NCBI GenBank assembly: GCA_004298065.1
Contig: SCRL01000053.1
Location: 1 to 52,687 of the forward strand
Reading direction: 5' to 3'
Source: Gammaproteobacteria bacterium
Lineage (GTDB): Bacteria; Pseudomonadota; Gammaproteobacteria; Acidiferrobacterales; Sulfurifustaceae
Length of the DNA: 52,687 nucleotides
Part shown: piece after piece, positions 1-12,228 of the stretch
Layout of the letters: each line of letters begins with the position of its first letter
How positions within the stretch are numbered: the first letter of the stretch is position 1
Notes under the pieces: generated by a model
The model's input: only the letters and a program-made list of their open reading frames with translations
What the model was told of the DNA's origin: nothing
The model's database searches: none
Made by a program: the position numbers and the translations under genes

Positions 1-1
1 C

Positions 2-121
2 TTCTCGGCGCGCATGAAGATGGGCCAGACCTCGGACGTGCACGTGGTGTGCCAGGCCGGGGGCAAGCTCTATTCCGCCAAGCAGACCATCAAGGTCACC
101 GTGGGCGGTTGCGGCGGTTAG
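2..121 (+). CDS. soxY: SoxY, C-terminal fragment (sulfur carrier subunit)
   Basis: Only the last 39 codons are inside the window; the gene enters from the left edge. The open frame ends in GGCGG followed by TAG. That C-terminal Gly-Gly-Cys-Gly-Gly arm is the hallmark of SoxY, whose cysteine carries sulfur intermediates as they pass among SoxAX, SoxB and SoxCD in the periplasm. SoxZ follows 30 bases later, the usual partner and order. The identification rests on the swinging-arm motif plus the neighbour. The N-terminal Tat signal expected for SoxY cannot be seen here. Confidence 0.9.
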   Translation, partial: FSARMKMGQTSDVHVVCQAGGKLYSAKQTIKVTVGGCGG

Positions 122-151
122 GCCGCGAAACGAGTCACAGAGGAACACAAC

Positions 152-478
152 ATGGCAGCAGATGTCGGCAAGATGAAGGTCCGTACGCGCATGCAGGACG
201 GCGCGGTGGAAGTGCTGGTGCTGATCACGCACCCGATGGAAACCGGCCAGCGCGTGGACAAGAAGACCAACCAGAAGATTCCCGCGCATTTCATCCAGCG
301 CATCACGCTGGAACACAACGGCAAGGCGGTCCTGACCGCCGACACCGGGGTCGCGATTTCCGAAGATCCATTGCTCGGTTTCCGCCTGGTCAACGGCAAG
401 AAGGGTGACAAGGTGAAGATCAGCTGGAAAGACAACAAGGGCGGTTCCGGCTTCGCCGACGCGGTCGTGGATGTATAA
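152..478 (+). CDS. soxZ: SoxZ, sulfur-oxidation carrier partner protein
   Basis: The protein is 108 residues, the normal SoxZ size. It has the family's immunoglobulin-like beta fold pattern, including 'VLITHPMETGQR' near residues 28-39, an 'IPAHFIQ' stretch in the middle and a C-terminal 'SWKDNKGGS' strand. SoxZ has no signal peptide; it pairs with SoxY and is exported with it, so the heterodimer works in the periplasmic Sox thiosulfate-oxidising system. A purine-rich AGAGGA lies about 8 bases before the ATG. The gene sits directly downstream of soxY and is followed by a strong terminator, so it is the last gene of this sox transcript. Confidence 0.95.
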   Translation: MAADVGKMKVRTRMQDGAVEVLVLITHPMETGQRVDKKTNQKIPAHFIQRITLEHNGKAVLTADTGVAISEDPLLGFRLVNGKKGDKVKISWKDNKGGSGFADAVVDV

Positions 479-504
479 AGAATACGTCGCCGGCTGATCA
501 GTCG

Positions 505-533
505 GAAAGCCGCCTTCGGGCGGCTTTCTTTTT
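505..533 (+). terminator. Rho-independent terminator after soxZ
   Basis: A perfect 10-bp stem (GAAAGCCGCC / GGCGGCTTTC) closes a TTCG tetraloop and is followed by a run of five T. There is no matching T-run on the other strand, so it serves soxZ rather than the convergent kinase gene. Confidence 0.93.
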
Positions 534-542
534 CATCATGTA

Positions 543-1871
543 TTAATTCTCGAAACCAAAGATATCCGCGGCGAGACCTGCAGCGAGCAAGGCGGTTCCG
601 TAGGCTGCTTGTTCCGAGCGGGCATGGCGCAACGGCACTCCTAGCTGGCGCGCGCGGATGTGTTCCCAGGCGGCATTCTGCGCACCACCGCCGGTGGTGA
701 AAACAGCCTTAAGCTTCGGCGCGCCCAGCTGCGCCAGCAGGGCATAGCCCTGGGTCTCGATGCGCGCGATGCCTTCGAGCATGCCTTGCAGGAAAACGGT
801 ATCGTCCGGCGGGCGCGGTTCGAGTCGGGGCGGAAGTAGAGGATCGTTTATTGGGAAGCGCTCCCCGGGGGCCGGCAGAGGATAGTAGTCGAGACCGGTA
901 GGCGCCTCGGGCTTGAGCATCGGCGTCAGGGTGCGCAATTGCTCAGGGCTGAAAAATTTCGCCAGTGCCGCACCGCCGCTGTTCGAGGCGCCGCCGGCAA
1001 GCCACCCGCGCCCGAGCCGATGGCTGTAGACCCCGTGCTTTGGTGAGGACACCGGCCGATCGGACAAAAGCTTCAATACCAGCGTCGAACCGAGCGAGGT
1101 TACACCTTCGCCCGGCGCTTGCGCCCCGGCGGCGAGAAACGCCGCCACGCCGTCAGTGGTGCCCGCGACCACCTGCGCCTGCGCCGGCAGGCCGAGGTCG
1201 TGGGCGACATCCGCACGCACCCGACCCAAGTGGGTGCCCGGCGCGTGCACCTGCGGCAGCCATTCCTTTCTTATACCGAGCCCGGCGAGCCAATCGGGCC
1301 AGACAAGGCGTTCGGCGTCGTAGCCGAGCTTGAGGCAGTTGTTGTAGTCGCTGTGGCCGAAGCGGCCGGTCAGCCGGCCCGCGATCCAGTCGGCCTGATG
1401 CAGAGCATGGATCGCACCGCCGGTGTGGCCGGCCTCCATCAACCATAAAAGCTTGGCGAGACTGCCGGTGATGCCGTGGGCGGCCGATTCCGCCGGGGCG
1501 ACCGTCGCGATGCGTGCCGCCTGGCTCGATGCCCGCCGATCGTTGTAGAGCAGCGCCGGCGTCAGGGGCTCGCCGCGCACATCGCACAGGAGCAGCGTGG
1601 CGGAGGTGCCGTCCACGGCGAGCGCCCGAATTTGTTTTCGGTCGATTTGCGCGAAGAGGTTTTGCAGGGTTGCGATCAGTGCCCGCCACCAGTCGCGCGG
1701 GTCTTGTGTCACTTCCTGACCCTGCTGGCGTGGCGCCGGTATCGGTGTATCCGCCTGCGCGTGAATCTCGCCCGCGGCGTCGATCGCGAGCGCGCGGCAG
1801 CCGCTGGTGCCGAAATCGATGCCTAGATAAAGGCTTTCCGGGGAGTCGGTGTCAGCGCGTCCCGGCGGCAC
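543..1871 (-). CDS. FGGY-family sugar kinase (ribulokinase/xylulokinase-like)
   Basis: This is an ATP-dependent carbohydrate kinase of the FGGY family. The N-terminal phosphate-binding motif '[12 protein letters not shown]' is close to the start, and a C-terminal '[12 protein letters not shown]' adenosine-binding segment is present. At about 442 residues it is shorter than bacterial XylB or GlpK and resembles the plant/cyanobacterial D-ribulose/xylulose kinase-like group; the true substrate is unknown. I chose the GTG start because GGGAG precedes it by about 8 bases and it overlaps the end of queF by 20 bases, suggesting translational coupling. An ATG at 1958 would add a low-complexity arginine/proline N-terminus overlapping queF by more than 100 bases and is less likely. 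Confidence 0.8.
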   Translation of the reverse strand: MPPGRADTDSPESLYLGIDFGTSGCRALAIDAAGEIHAQADTPIPAPRQQGQEVTQDPRDWWRALIATLQNLFAQIDRKQIRALAVDGTSATLLLCDVRGEPLTPALLYNDRRASSQAARIATVAPAESAAHGITGSLAKLLWLMEAGHTGGAIHALHQADWIAGRLTGRFGHSDYNNCLKLGYDAERLVWPDWLAGLGIRKEWLPQVHAPGTHLGRVRADVAHDLGLPAQAQVVAGTTDGVAAFLAAGAQAPGEGVTSLGSTLVLKLLSDRPVSSPKHGVYSHRLGRGWLAGGASNSGGAALAKFFSPEQLRTLTPMLKPEAPTGLDYYPLPAPGERFPINDPLLPPRLEPRPPDDTVFLQGMLEGIARIETQGYALLAQLGAPKLKAVFTTGGGAQNAAWEHIRARQLGVPLRHARSEQAAYGTALLAAGLAADIFGFEN

Positions 1872-2268
1872 CGGGCGTCTCCCGCGCAAGGCCCACGGGT
1901 GACGGGGTCCAGCCGCTCTGGCGGTGTTCGGCCGTGACCGTGGTGTAGATGCCGCCACGCACGTTGAATTTCGCCTTGAGGCGCATATAGCGTGGGCTCG
2001 TCGCCGCCACCAGGTCGCTCAGGATGCGGTTGGTGACGTCCTCGTGGAAATGGCCTTCGTCGCGGAACGACCAGATGTAGAGCTTGAGGCTTTTCAGCTC
2101 GACGCATTTCCGGTCCGGGACGTACTCCAGCGCGAGCGTGGCGAAATCCGGTTGGCCGGTCTTGGGACACAGGCAGGTGAACTCCGGCATGTCGATCTCG
2201 ATGAGGTAATCGCGTCCCGGGTGCGGGTTGGGGAAGGTGTCGAGATTCTTGCTAGGTTTTGTCGGCAT
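1852..2268 (-). CDS. queF: NADPH-dependent 7-cyano-7-deazaguanine reductase QueF (type I)
   Basis: QueF reduces preQ0 to preQ1 with NADPH in queuosine biosynthesis, in the cytoplasm. The 138-residue protein matches the short, single-domain type I form. It has the catalytic 'CPKTGQPD' motif with Cys34 and Asp41, and the QueF signature '[20 protein letters not shown]' with the substrate-binding Glu/His residues. The start is the ATG giving 'MPTKPSKN'; the same open frame extends far upstream only as an antisense shadow of smc. The gene is divergent from smc and overlaps the following sugar kinase gene. queD, an earlier step of the same pathway, lies about 43 kb away in this window. Confidence 0.93.
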   Translation of the reverse strand: MPTKPSKNLDTFPNPHPGRDYLIEIDMPEFTCLCPKTGQPDFATLALEYVPDRKCVELKSLKLYIWSFRDEGHFHEDVTNRILSDLVAATSPRYMRLKAKFNVRGGIYTTVTAEHRQSGWTPSPVGLARETPGAAGTR

Positions 2269-2349
2269 GGCGGCTGCACAAAGAGGCTGATTTCCAGTAG
2301 AATTGTAACGCAATTCAGGGCTACGGACAGACGGTAGCGACCAAGGCAG

Positions 2350-5300
2350 ATGCGACTTAAGACGATCAAGCTGGCCGGTTTCAAGTCTTTCGTCGAACCC
2401 ACCACCATTCCCATCAACGGGAACCTCATTGGCATTGTCGGGCCGAACGGCTGCGGCAAGTCCAACATCATCGACGCCATCCGTTGGGTCATGGGCGAGA
2501 TGTCCGCCAAGAACCTGCGCGGCGACTCGATGGCCGACGTCATCTTCAACGGTTCGAACACGCGCAAGCCGGCCGCGCTCGCCACGGTCGAACTCGTGTT
2601 CGACAACGCCGAAGGTCGCCTCGGCGGGCCGTACGCGGCCTACAACGAGATTTCCGTGCGGCGCGAGGCCGGACGCGACGGCCAGTCGGATTACTTCCTC
2701 AACAAGACCCGCTGCCGGCGCAAGGACATCACCGATCTGTTCCTCGGCACCGGTCTCGGCCCGCGCGCCTACTCGATCATCGAGCAGGGCATGGTCACGC
2801 GCATCGTCGAGGCCAAGCCCGAGGACCTGCGCGGCTTCATCGAGGAGGCCGCCGGCATCTCGCGCTACAAGGAGCGGCGCAAGGAAACCGAGAACCGCAT
2901 CAAGCACACGCGCGAAAATATGGCTCGCGTCGAGGACATCCGCGGCGAGCTCGCGTCCCAGCTTGAGAAGCTGCAGCGCCAGTCGCGCGCCGCGGCGCGC
3001 TACAAGGAACTGAAGCAGGAGGAGCGCGACACGCGCGCGCAACTGCTGGCACTGCGCTGGCAGGAGCTGAACGCGAAGCTGCAGGAGCAGGACCTGGTGC
3101 TGGCGCAGCACCAGACCGCGCTCGACGCCGCGCTCGCGGCGCAGCGCGCCATCGAGGCCGAGATCGAGAAGCAGCGTACGCAGCAGACCGAGGCCAACGA
3201 ACACTTCAACGCCGTGCAGGGCGAGTACTACGCCGCCGGCGCCGAGATCTCGCGCCTGGAGCAGTCCATCGAGCATGCGCGCGAGACGCACACGCGGCTC
3301 GCGAGCGAACAGGAGCAGGTCAACCGCAGTTGGGACGAGGCCAGCACGCACCTCGGCTCCGACCGCCAGCGCTTCGAGGACCTGCGTGTCGCGATCGAGT
3401 CGCTCAACCCGCGCGTGGCGGAGCTCACGCAGGCGCGCGACGCGGCGACCACCGCGCGCACGGACGCCGAGCGCGCCATGCAGTCGTGGCAGGTTGAGTG
3501 GGAGGCATTCACGCACCAGGCCGCCGAGGAATCGAAACAGCGCGAGGTGCAGGGCACGCGCATCCAGAGTCTCGAAAGCCAGCTTGCCCAGATGGGCGAA
3601 CGCGCGACGCGCCTGCAGGCGGAATACACCGACATCCAGGCGCAGCTCGAGGCCTCCGGTGCCGAGACGCTGCGTGCCGAGGCAGCGCAGTTGGACGAGG
3701 CCTGTGCGGCACAGGAAAACCGGCTGGAAGGGATCGAAACAGGTATTAGGGAAGCGCGCACGGCGCGCGAGGACGCCAGCACCCGGCTCGAATCCCTGCG
3801 CACCCAGGCCCAGGGCATCGAAGCGCGCCTGGCCGGCTTGCGCGAGCTACAGGCCGCGGCCGAAGGCGAGGCGCACGACGACGCGCACCTGCTCGATTGG
3901 CTGCGGCGTCACCGGCTGGACGAGGCGCCGCGGCTGGCCGGCAAGCTCGGCGTCGAGCCCGGCTGGGAGAAGGCGGTCGAACACGTGCTCGGCGCCGATC
4001 TCACGGCGCTGTGCGTGGACGGTTTCGGCTCGCTCGCGGGCGATGCCGCTGAATTCAACGGTTCGGCGGTTACGCTTCTCGACCAGTCGGTTCCGGCCGC
4101 GGGCGCGGCCTCGAACCGCCCGCGCTTGCTCGACCGCATCAAGACCGACCTCGACCTTACGCCGTGGCTTGCCGACGTGTACGTCGCCGAGAACCTGCGT
4201 GATGCGCTTGCGCGCCGCGGCGAGCTGGCGCCGCACGAATCGTTCATCACGCGCGACGGCGCCTGGGTCGGACGCAACTGGCTGTCGCTCGGCGCCGAGC
4301 AAGGCGCGCGCGCCGGTATGCTCGAGCGCAGCCGCGAAATCCGCGAGCTCGAAACGCAGTCGGGTGGTGTCCAGGGCGATCTCGCCGCGTTGCAAACACA
4401 GCTCACGGAAACGGTGGAGCGCCTGCACGCGCTCGAACAGAGCCGCGACGAGATCGGGCACGAGCTGAACGAGCGCCATCGCGAACGCGCGCAACTGCGC
4501 GAGAAGCTCGGCCACCAGGAGGCGTCGTATACCCAGCTTACGGCGCGGCGCGCGCAGATCGACGCCGAGCGCGCCGAGCTCGCGGCCCAGATCGAGCGCG
4601 ATCGTGCCGGTCTCGACGAGGCGCGCGCGCTGCTGCGCGCGGCCGAGTCCGGCGGCATGAATCACGACGAACGTCGCGCGCAACTGCAGCAGGCGCGCGA
4701 ACAACTCGCACGCGCGCTCGACGAGGCGCGCGAGCATGAGCACCGCACGCGCGAGGAGATGCACCGTCTCGAAGTCGAGCAGCAGGGCGTGCAGACGGCG
4801 TTCGACGCCACGCGCGCCTCGATCGAGCGCCTCGAGGCACAGCTGTCGCAACTCGCGGCGCGGCGCGAGGAGCTCGCACAGCTGCTTTCCGGCGAGCGGC
4901 CGGAAGAAGGATTGCAAGCGAAGCTCAACGAATTTCTCGCGACGCGTCTCGAAGTCGAAACACGCCTCAGCGCCGCGCGCCAGGCGGTGACGGACATCGA
5001 CAATCTGTTGCGCGACCAGGAGCAGGCGCGTGGGCGCGAGGAACGCCGCACCGGCGAGATTCGCAGCCAGATCGAGGGTGAGCGCGTGGTGCGCCAGGAG
5101 TTGGTGGTGCGGCGTGACACCCACGCCGACCAGTTACGCGAGGCGGGCAACGATCTCGACGAGACCGTCAAGGCGCTGCCGGCGGAGGCCAACGAAGCCG
5201 CCTGGGCCGAACGCCTGGAGCAGGTCGCGGCGCGCATCGAGCGCCTCGGGCCGATCAACCTCGTGGCCATCGAGGAGTTCGAGGAGGCCAGCAGCCGCAA

Positions 5301-5858
5301 GGGCTATCTCGACAAGCAGCACGAGGACCTGACGCAGGCGCTGGCCACGCTCGAGGATGCGATCCGCAAGATCGACGTCGAGACGCGCACGCGCTTCAAG
5401 GAAACCTTCGACAAGGTCAACGAGAATTTCCAGAGCTTCTTCCCGCAGCTCTTCGGTGGCGGCAGCGCCTATCTGGAGCTCACCGACAACGACTTGCTCG
5501 AAACCGGCGTGGCCGTGATGGCGCGTCCGCCGGGCAAGCGCAACAGCACCATTCACCTGCTGTCCGGCGGCGAAAAAGCCCTGACCGCGGTGGGCATGAT
5601 TTTCGCCATCTTCGAGCTGAATCCGGCGCCGTTCTGCATCCTCGACGAGGTCGACGCCCCGCTCGACGACGCCAACGTCATGCGCTACGGCGAGACGCTC
5701 AAGAACCTGTCGAGCCGCACCCAGCTTGTCTACATCACGCACAACAAGATGAGCATGGAGATCGCCGACATCCTCATCGGCGTGACCATGTCCGAGCCCG
5801 GCGCCTCGCGCCTGGTGGCGGTGGATGTGGACGAAGCGCTGAAGATGGTCGCGCAGTA

Positions 5859-5859
<1 letters not shown>
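2350..5859 (+). CDS. smc: Chromosome segregation protein SMC
   Basis: SMC is the ATPase of the SMC-ScpAB condensin that compacts and segregates the chromosome. The 1169-residue protein shows the full architecture. The Walker A 'GPNGCGKSN' is near residue 32, followed by a long Glu/Arg/Ala-rich coiled coil. A hinge lies at roughly residues 500-650, then a second coiled coil, the ABC signature '[10 protein letters not shown]' near residue 1071, and the Walker B '[11 protein letters not shown]' near residue 1097. AAGG lies just upstream of the ATG. The stop codon overlaps the zipA start by one base (TAATG). Its partners scpA and scpB are encoded about 19 kb downstream in the same window. Confidence 0.98.
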
Positions 5860-9094
<3,235 letters not shown>

Positions 9095-9184
9095 GCCGGT
9101 GTCGTCCGGACCTGCCCGAAAGGGAAATAACTCACAAGAATCAACGTAAAAATACCGATTGCCCGGCCGGGTGCCGGCGGGCAC

Positions 9185-9190
9185 TATACT
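9185..9190 (+). promoter_or_regulatory. Candidate -10 element of first dgcZ-like gene
   Basis: TATACT lies 39 bases before the ATG inside a block (GGGC..ACTATA.TTT) that is repeated before the second copy as TATAGT at 10183-10188. Conservation in both copies suggests each gene carries its own promoter. No convincing -35 box is seen at a standard distance. Confidence 0.35.
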
Positions 9191-9228
9191 TTCATCCAGG
9201 GACAAGGAGGTTCCGCGAGGAAACGGTC

Positions 9229-10116
9229 ATGTTCAATGCAAGTCCGGAAGAGCTGCAGGCGGTCCTGCAGCAGCTTGAACAGGCCATCTACAACCACGAG
9301 CAGTGGTACAAGGAACTGAACCGCACGCTGATCTGCCAGTTGCCGCCCGATCACCGTGACGTGGCGAACGACGCCCATCGCCAGTGTCGTTTCGGCCAGT
9401 GGTACTACAACCGTGCCCCACAGAAGCTGCATGACAATGCCGCCTTCGCAGCCATGGAAGGCGCGCACGAGCGTATGCACCGGCTCGCCGCGCGACTGCT
9501 GCAGCTGCTGGAAACCAGGAAGATCGTCCAGCCGACGGATTACGACGAGTTCTCCAATGCGCTCGATCATCTGCGTTTACAGATTTACACGCTGAAGCAC
9601 GAAATCGAGGACACGCTCTACAACCGCGATCCCCTGACGGGCGTTGAAAGCCGTGTCGGCATGCTCACCAAGCTACGCGAGCAGCTGGAGCTGGTGAAGC
9701 GGCGTATCCAGCATTGCTGCATCGCGATCATGGACTTGGATAATTTCAAGGTCGTCAATGATGCCCACGGCCATCTTGCCGGCGATCGGGTGCTGACCGT
9801 GCATGCACGCTACGTCATGGAGCACGTGCGCACGTACGACAAGGTGTTCCGCTACGGCGGCGAGGAGTTCCTGATTTGCTTCCCCGGCACCGATCTGAAA
9901 ACCGGCTATACCCTGATTGAACGGCTGCGCCAGGGGCTGGCAGCGACCGCTGTCGATCACGGCGGCAAGGCGATCCTGGTCACCGCGTCCTTTGGTGTGA
10001 CCTTGCTCGACCCGGACACCAGCGTGGAGGAATCCATCGGCCGCGCGGACCGGGCGCTGTACGCCGCCAAGACGGCCGGACGCAACTGCTCGCGCATTTG
10101 GGACCCATCGATGTAG
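9229..10116 (+). CDS. dgcZ: CZB-domain diguanylate cyclase (DgcZ-like), copy 1
   Basis: The 295-residue protein pairs an N-terminal chemoreceptor zinc-binding (CZB) domain with a C-terminal GGDEF domain, the architecture of E. coli DgcZ (YdeH), which makes c-di-GMP and is inhibited by zinc. The zinc ligands are visible as His23, Cys53, His80 and His84. The cyclase active site reads 'RYGGEEF', and an allosteric I-site 'RTYD' sits five residues before it. There is no membrane segment, so it is cytoplasmic. The start is the ATG preceded by a GGAAAC stretch; a longer open frame reaching into ligA is a shadow. It is about 88% identical by hand count to the next gene. Confidence 0.92.
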   Translation: MFNASPEELQAVLQQLEQAIYNHEQWYKELNRTLICQLPPDHRDVANDAHRQCRFGQWYYNRAPQKLHDNAAFAAMEGAHERMHRLAARLLQLLETRKIVQPTDYDEFSNALDHLRLQIYTLKHEIEDTLYNRDPLTGVESRVGMLTKLREQLELVKRRIQHCCIAIMDLDNFKVVNDAHGHLAGDRVLTVHARYVMEHVRTYDKVFRYGGEEFLICFPGTDLKTGYTLIERLRQGLAATAVDHGGKAILVTASFGVTLLDPDTSVEESIGRADRALYAAKTAGRNCSRIWDPSM

Positions 10117-10182
10117 CTTCTATGTAAGAAACGGTCGGGAATAGGGGTTGCCCCCATTTTCTTCCAGACGTCCGTGGGCGAC

Positions 10183-10188
10183 TATAGT
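10183..10188 (+). promoter_or_regulatory. Candidate -10 element of second dgcZ-like gene
   Basis: TATAGT lies 42 bases before the ATG and corresponds to TATACT before copy 1. The surrounding bases differ, so the duplicated unit appears to have kept this hexamer while the rest of the leader diverged. The -35 element is unclear. Confidence 0.35.
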
Positions 10189-10229
10189 TTGTCCATGGAA
10201 CCAGGCAAGTTCAGCGAGGGAAAACGGTC

Positions 10230-11117
10230 ATGTTCAACGCAAGTCCGGAAGAGTTGCAGGCGGCGCTGCAGCAGCTCGAACAGGCCATCTACAACCACGA
10301 TGCGTGGTACAAGGAGCTGAATCGCACGCTGATCTGCCAGTTGCCGCACGATCGGCGTGACGTCGCCGACGACGCCCACCGCCAATGCCGTTTCGGCCAG
10401 TGGTACTACAACCTGGCCCCGCAAAAGCTCCACGATAACGCGGCCTTCGCGGCCATGGAGGTTGAGCACGAACGCATGCACCGCCTTGCGACCCGGCTGC
10501 TGGCCGCATCCGAGACCAGGAAAGTCATCCGTTCGCACGACTACGACGAATTCTCCAACGCCCTCGATCGCCTGCGTTTGCAGATTTACACACTGAAGCG
10601 CGAGATCGAGGATACGCTCTACAACCGCGATCCGCTCACCGGTGTCGAGAGTCGCGTCGGCATGCTCACCAAGCTGCGCGAGCAGCTGGAACTGGTGAAG
10701 CGGCGTATCCAGCATTGCTGCATCGCGATCATGGACCTGGATGACTTCAAGGTCGTCAACGACACCCACGGTCACCTTGCCGGCGATCTCGTTCTGGCCG
10801 CCTTTGCACGCTATGTGATGGAGCACGTGCGCACGTACGACAAGGTGTTCCGTTACGGCGGGGAGGAATTTCTGGTTTGCCTGCCAGGCACCGATCTCAA
10901 GACTGGTCATGCCCTGATTGAGCGTTTGCGTGAAGGGTTGGCAGCGACCGCTGTCGATCACGGCGGCAAGGCTATTCTCACAACCGTGTCGTTTGGCGTC
11001 ACGCTGCTCGACCCCGATATCAGCGTGGAAGAGTCCATCGGCCGCGCCGACAAGGCCCTGTACGCCGCAAAGGCCGCTGGGCGCAACTGTTCGCGCATTT
11101 GGGACCCATCGATGTAA
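10230..11117 (+). CDS. dgcZ: CZB-domain diguanylate cyclase (DgcZ-like), copy 2
   Basis: This is a tandem paralogue of the preceding gene, with the same length (295 residues) and layout. All four zinc ligands (His23, Cys53, His80, His84), the I-site 'RTYD' and the active site 'GGEEF' are kept, so both copies should be active cyclases. By hand count about 36 residues differ. The changes cluster in the last part of the CZB domain before the linker (around residues 92-106), where copy 1 has 'LQLLETRKIVQPT' and copy 2 'LAASETRKVIRSH'. The separate leader with its own candidate -10 suggests independent expression. The gene is followed by an AT-rich stretch and the cassette array. Confidence 0.92.
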   Translation: MFNASPEELQAALQQLEQAIYNHDAWYKELNRTLICQLPHDRRDVADDAHRQCRFGQWYYNLAPQKLHDNAAFAAMEVEHERMHRLATRLLAASETRKVIRSHDYDEFSNALDRLRLQIYTLKREIEDTLYNRDPLTGVESRVGMLTKLREQLELVKRRIQHCCIAIMDLDDFKVVNDTHGHLAGDLVLAAFARYVMEHVRTYDKVFRYGGEEFLVCLPGTDLKTGHALIERLREGLAATAVDHGGKAILTTVSFGVTLLDPDISVEESIGRADKALYAAKAAGRNCSRIWDPSM

Positions 11118-11223
11118 TCTGGCAGGCGAAGACGGACGGCAGCTTTTACGCAGAAATTTTTAGTAAGAAAAGCCCCCTAAATTTTGACTAACTTGTTGAT
11201 TAAATGGATGCTAAAAACTATCT

Positions 11224-11262
11224 GGTCCCAATTGCTCCTTTGTAAAGGCAGCAATTGGGACC
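11224..11262. repeat. Long palindrome at the left edge of the cassette array
   Basis: A perfect 13-bp inverted repeat (GGTCCCAATTGCT / AGCAATTGGGACC) encloses a further 5-bp stem (CCTTT / AAAGG) with a two-base GT tip and one bulged C. No T-run follows on either strand, so a simple terminator is not obvious. It lies in the AT-rich stretch 11118-11273, which shows no convincing gene. It ends 10 bases before a GTTGGGC that matches the attC right-core consensus GTTRRRY, and an AAC triplet occurs on the left at 11216-11218. It may be a degenerate attC of a lost cassette or a chromosomal hairpin used as the insertion site. Confidence 0.6.
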
Positions 11263-11294
11263 TCTAACTCTAGTTGGGCCTCACCGAAATACTC

Positions 11295-12122
11295 ATGGCA
11301 TCATTAAAGGCATCCGTCTTTGACGAAAACTGGCTAAACCGTGCGCGAGGAAGCACGGACCAGATATCGTGGGTTAACGACGTAATGGAAACACTTGATA
11401 CCACAGGTGGCGTCTACTTAGCTTCCCTTCGACTGTGGTTCAACGGATATCCACTCAGCGCGAAGAAGAAACAATCGCTCGTGGCACATATCGAGAGTTT
11501 CAACAACCAGAACCATCTTGGAGCAGTGAATGAATTGGCTTGGTGGACCTTTTTGCAACGACAACAGTTTTCCGCAAAGCCAATAGCTACGACAAAGAAC
11601 ACATCAACACCAGATTTTCAAGTAGTTTCCCCCTCGGAATTCTTTATCGAAGTATCGACGCTCAACATTTCAGAACAAGAGCAAAAATCATTTCACGCGG
11701 GAGATTCTATTGAACTTAACCATACCGAAACGGTGCGGCGAGTTTTAAGAAAGTTCACGGCAGAAAAACTGAAACAGCTTTCGTACGCAGCTGATAGGAA
11801 AAAACCAGTTGTGCTGGTTCTATTCGACTATACAACCTGGAGCGCGTTTGGTACGCAGTTCTATCGATTTCTTGCGGGCTTCCTGCTAGGCAAGCAGCTC
11901 GGTTTTCAAAGTCTTCCCGTTGAGCTCTCAGCGTTGGTCTATGTAGAGAGAAAGGTGTTTCCGAATGGACACATTGCAATCAGCCGACGTCGCTCCGCAA
12001 CGTATTACAATCCTTTCGCGAAATATCCTCTTCCCATAGGTACATTCACATCACTAGATCAATTCTGGTGTCAAATGGTCAAAACCGAATCGGTTTCGTC
12101 GGATGACTGGGTGTGGTTATGA
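11295..12122 (+). CDS. Unknown cassette-encoded protein, possible PD-(D/E)XK nuclease fold
   Basis: I do not recognise this 275-residue protein. The DNA is clearly more AT-rich than its surroundings, consistent with transfer. From the ATG start, the pattern Glu80 in a helix, then 'TPDFQV' (Asp107) and 'FFIEVST' (Glu119) resembles the core of PD-(D/E)XK nucleases, but Ser/Thr stands where the lysine is expected. No signal peptide or clear membrane helix is seen. A TTG at 11274 would extend it by seven residues, but that TTG is the conserved first bases of the cassette, so ATG 11295 is preferred; neither has a good ribosome site. The stop lies 10 bases before attC-1. Confidence 0.65.
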   Translation: MASLKASVFDENWLNRARGSTDQISWVNDVMETLDTTGGVYLASLRLWFNGYPLSAKKKQSLVAHIESFNNQNHLGAVNELAWWTFLQRQQFSAKPIATTKNTSTPDFQVVSPSEFFIEVSTLNISEQEQKSFHAGDSIELNHTETVRRVLRKFTAEKLKQLSYAADRKKPVVLVLFDYTTWSAFGTQFYRFLAGFLLGKQLGFQSLPVELSALVYVERKVFPNGHIAISRRRSATYYNPFAKYPLPIGTFTSLDQFWCQMVKTESVSSDDWVWL

Positions 12123-12132
12123 TGCAAGCGAT

Positions 12133-12207
12133 GCCCAACAAGTCCTTGAGCCGACCGAGAATCCCGCGCCAGCGGGATTCTCGGTCGGCTCAAGGGCGGC
12201 GTCAGGC
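12133..12207 (+). other. attC-like recombination site 1
   Basis: The left core GCCCAAC (RYYYAAC) at 12133-12139 is followed by a perfect 24-bp inverted repeat (12144-12167 / 12172-12195, loop GCCA). The right core is GTCAGGC at 12201-12207, one base off GTTRRRY. The hairpin lacks an obvious unpaired base, unlike the most active sites. It could also terminate transcription, although no T-run follows. Confidence 0.7.
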
Positions 12208-12228
12208 CTCCTTAAGACAACCGTAGAA

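Noticed and set aside
2300-2316. GAATTG-TAACG-CAATTC inverted repeat between queF and smc
   Set aside because: Short arms and no aligned promoter elements; likely chance.
1852-3516. A 554-residue minus-strand frame including queF
   Set aside because: The extra N-terminal part is antisense to smc with Leu/Arg-rich shadow composition; only the QueF part is real.
12144-12195. Plain rho-independent terminator after the unknown cassette gene
   Set aside because: No T-run follows, and flanking core sequences plus matching cassette starts fit an attC site better, although termination cannot be excluded.
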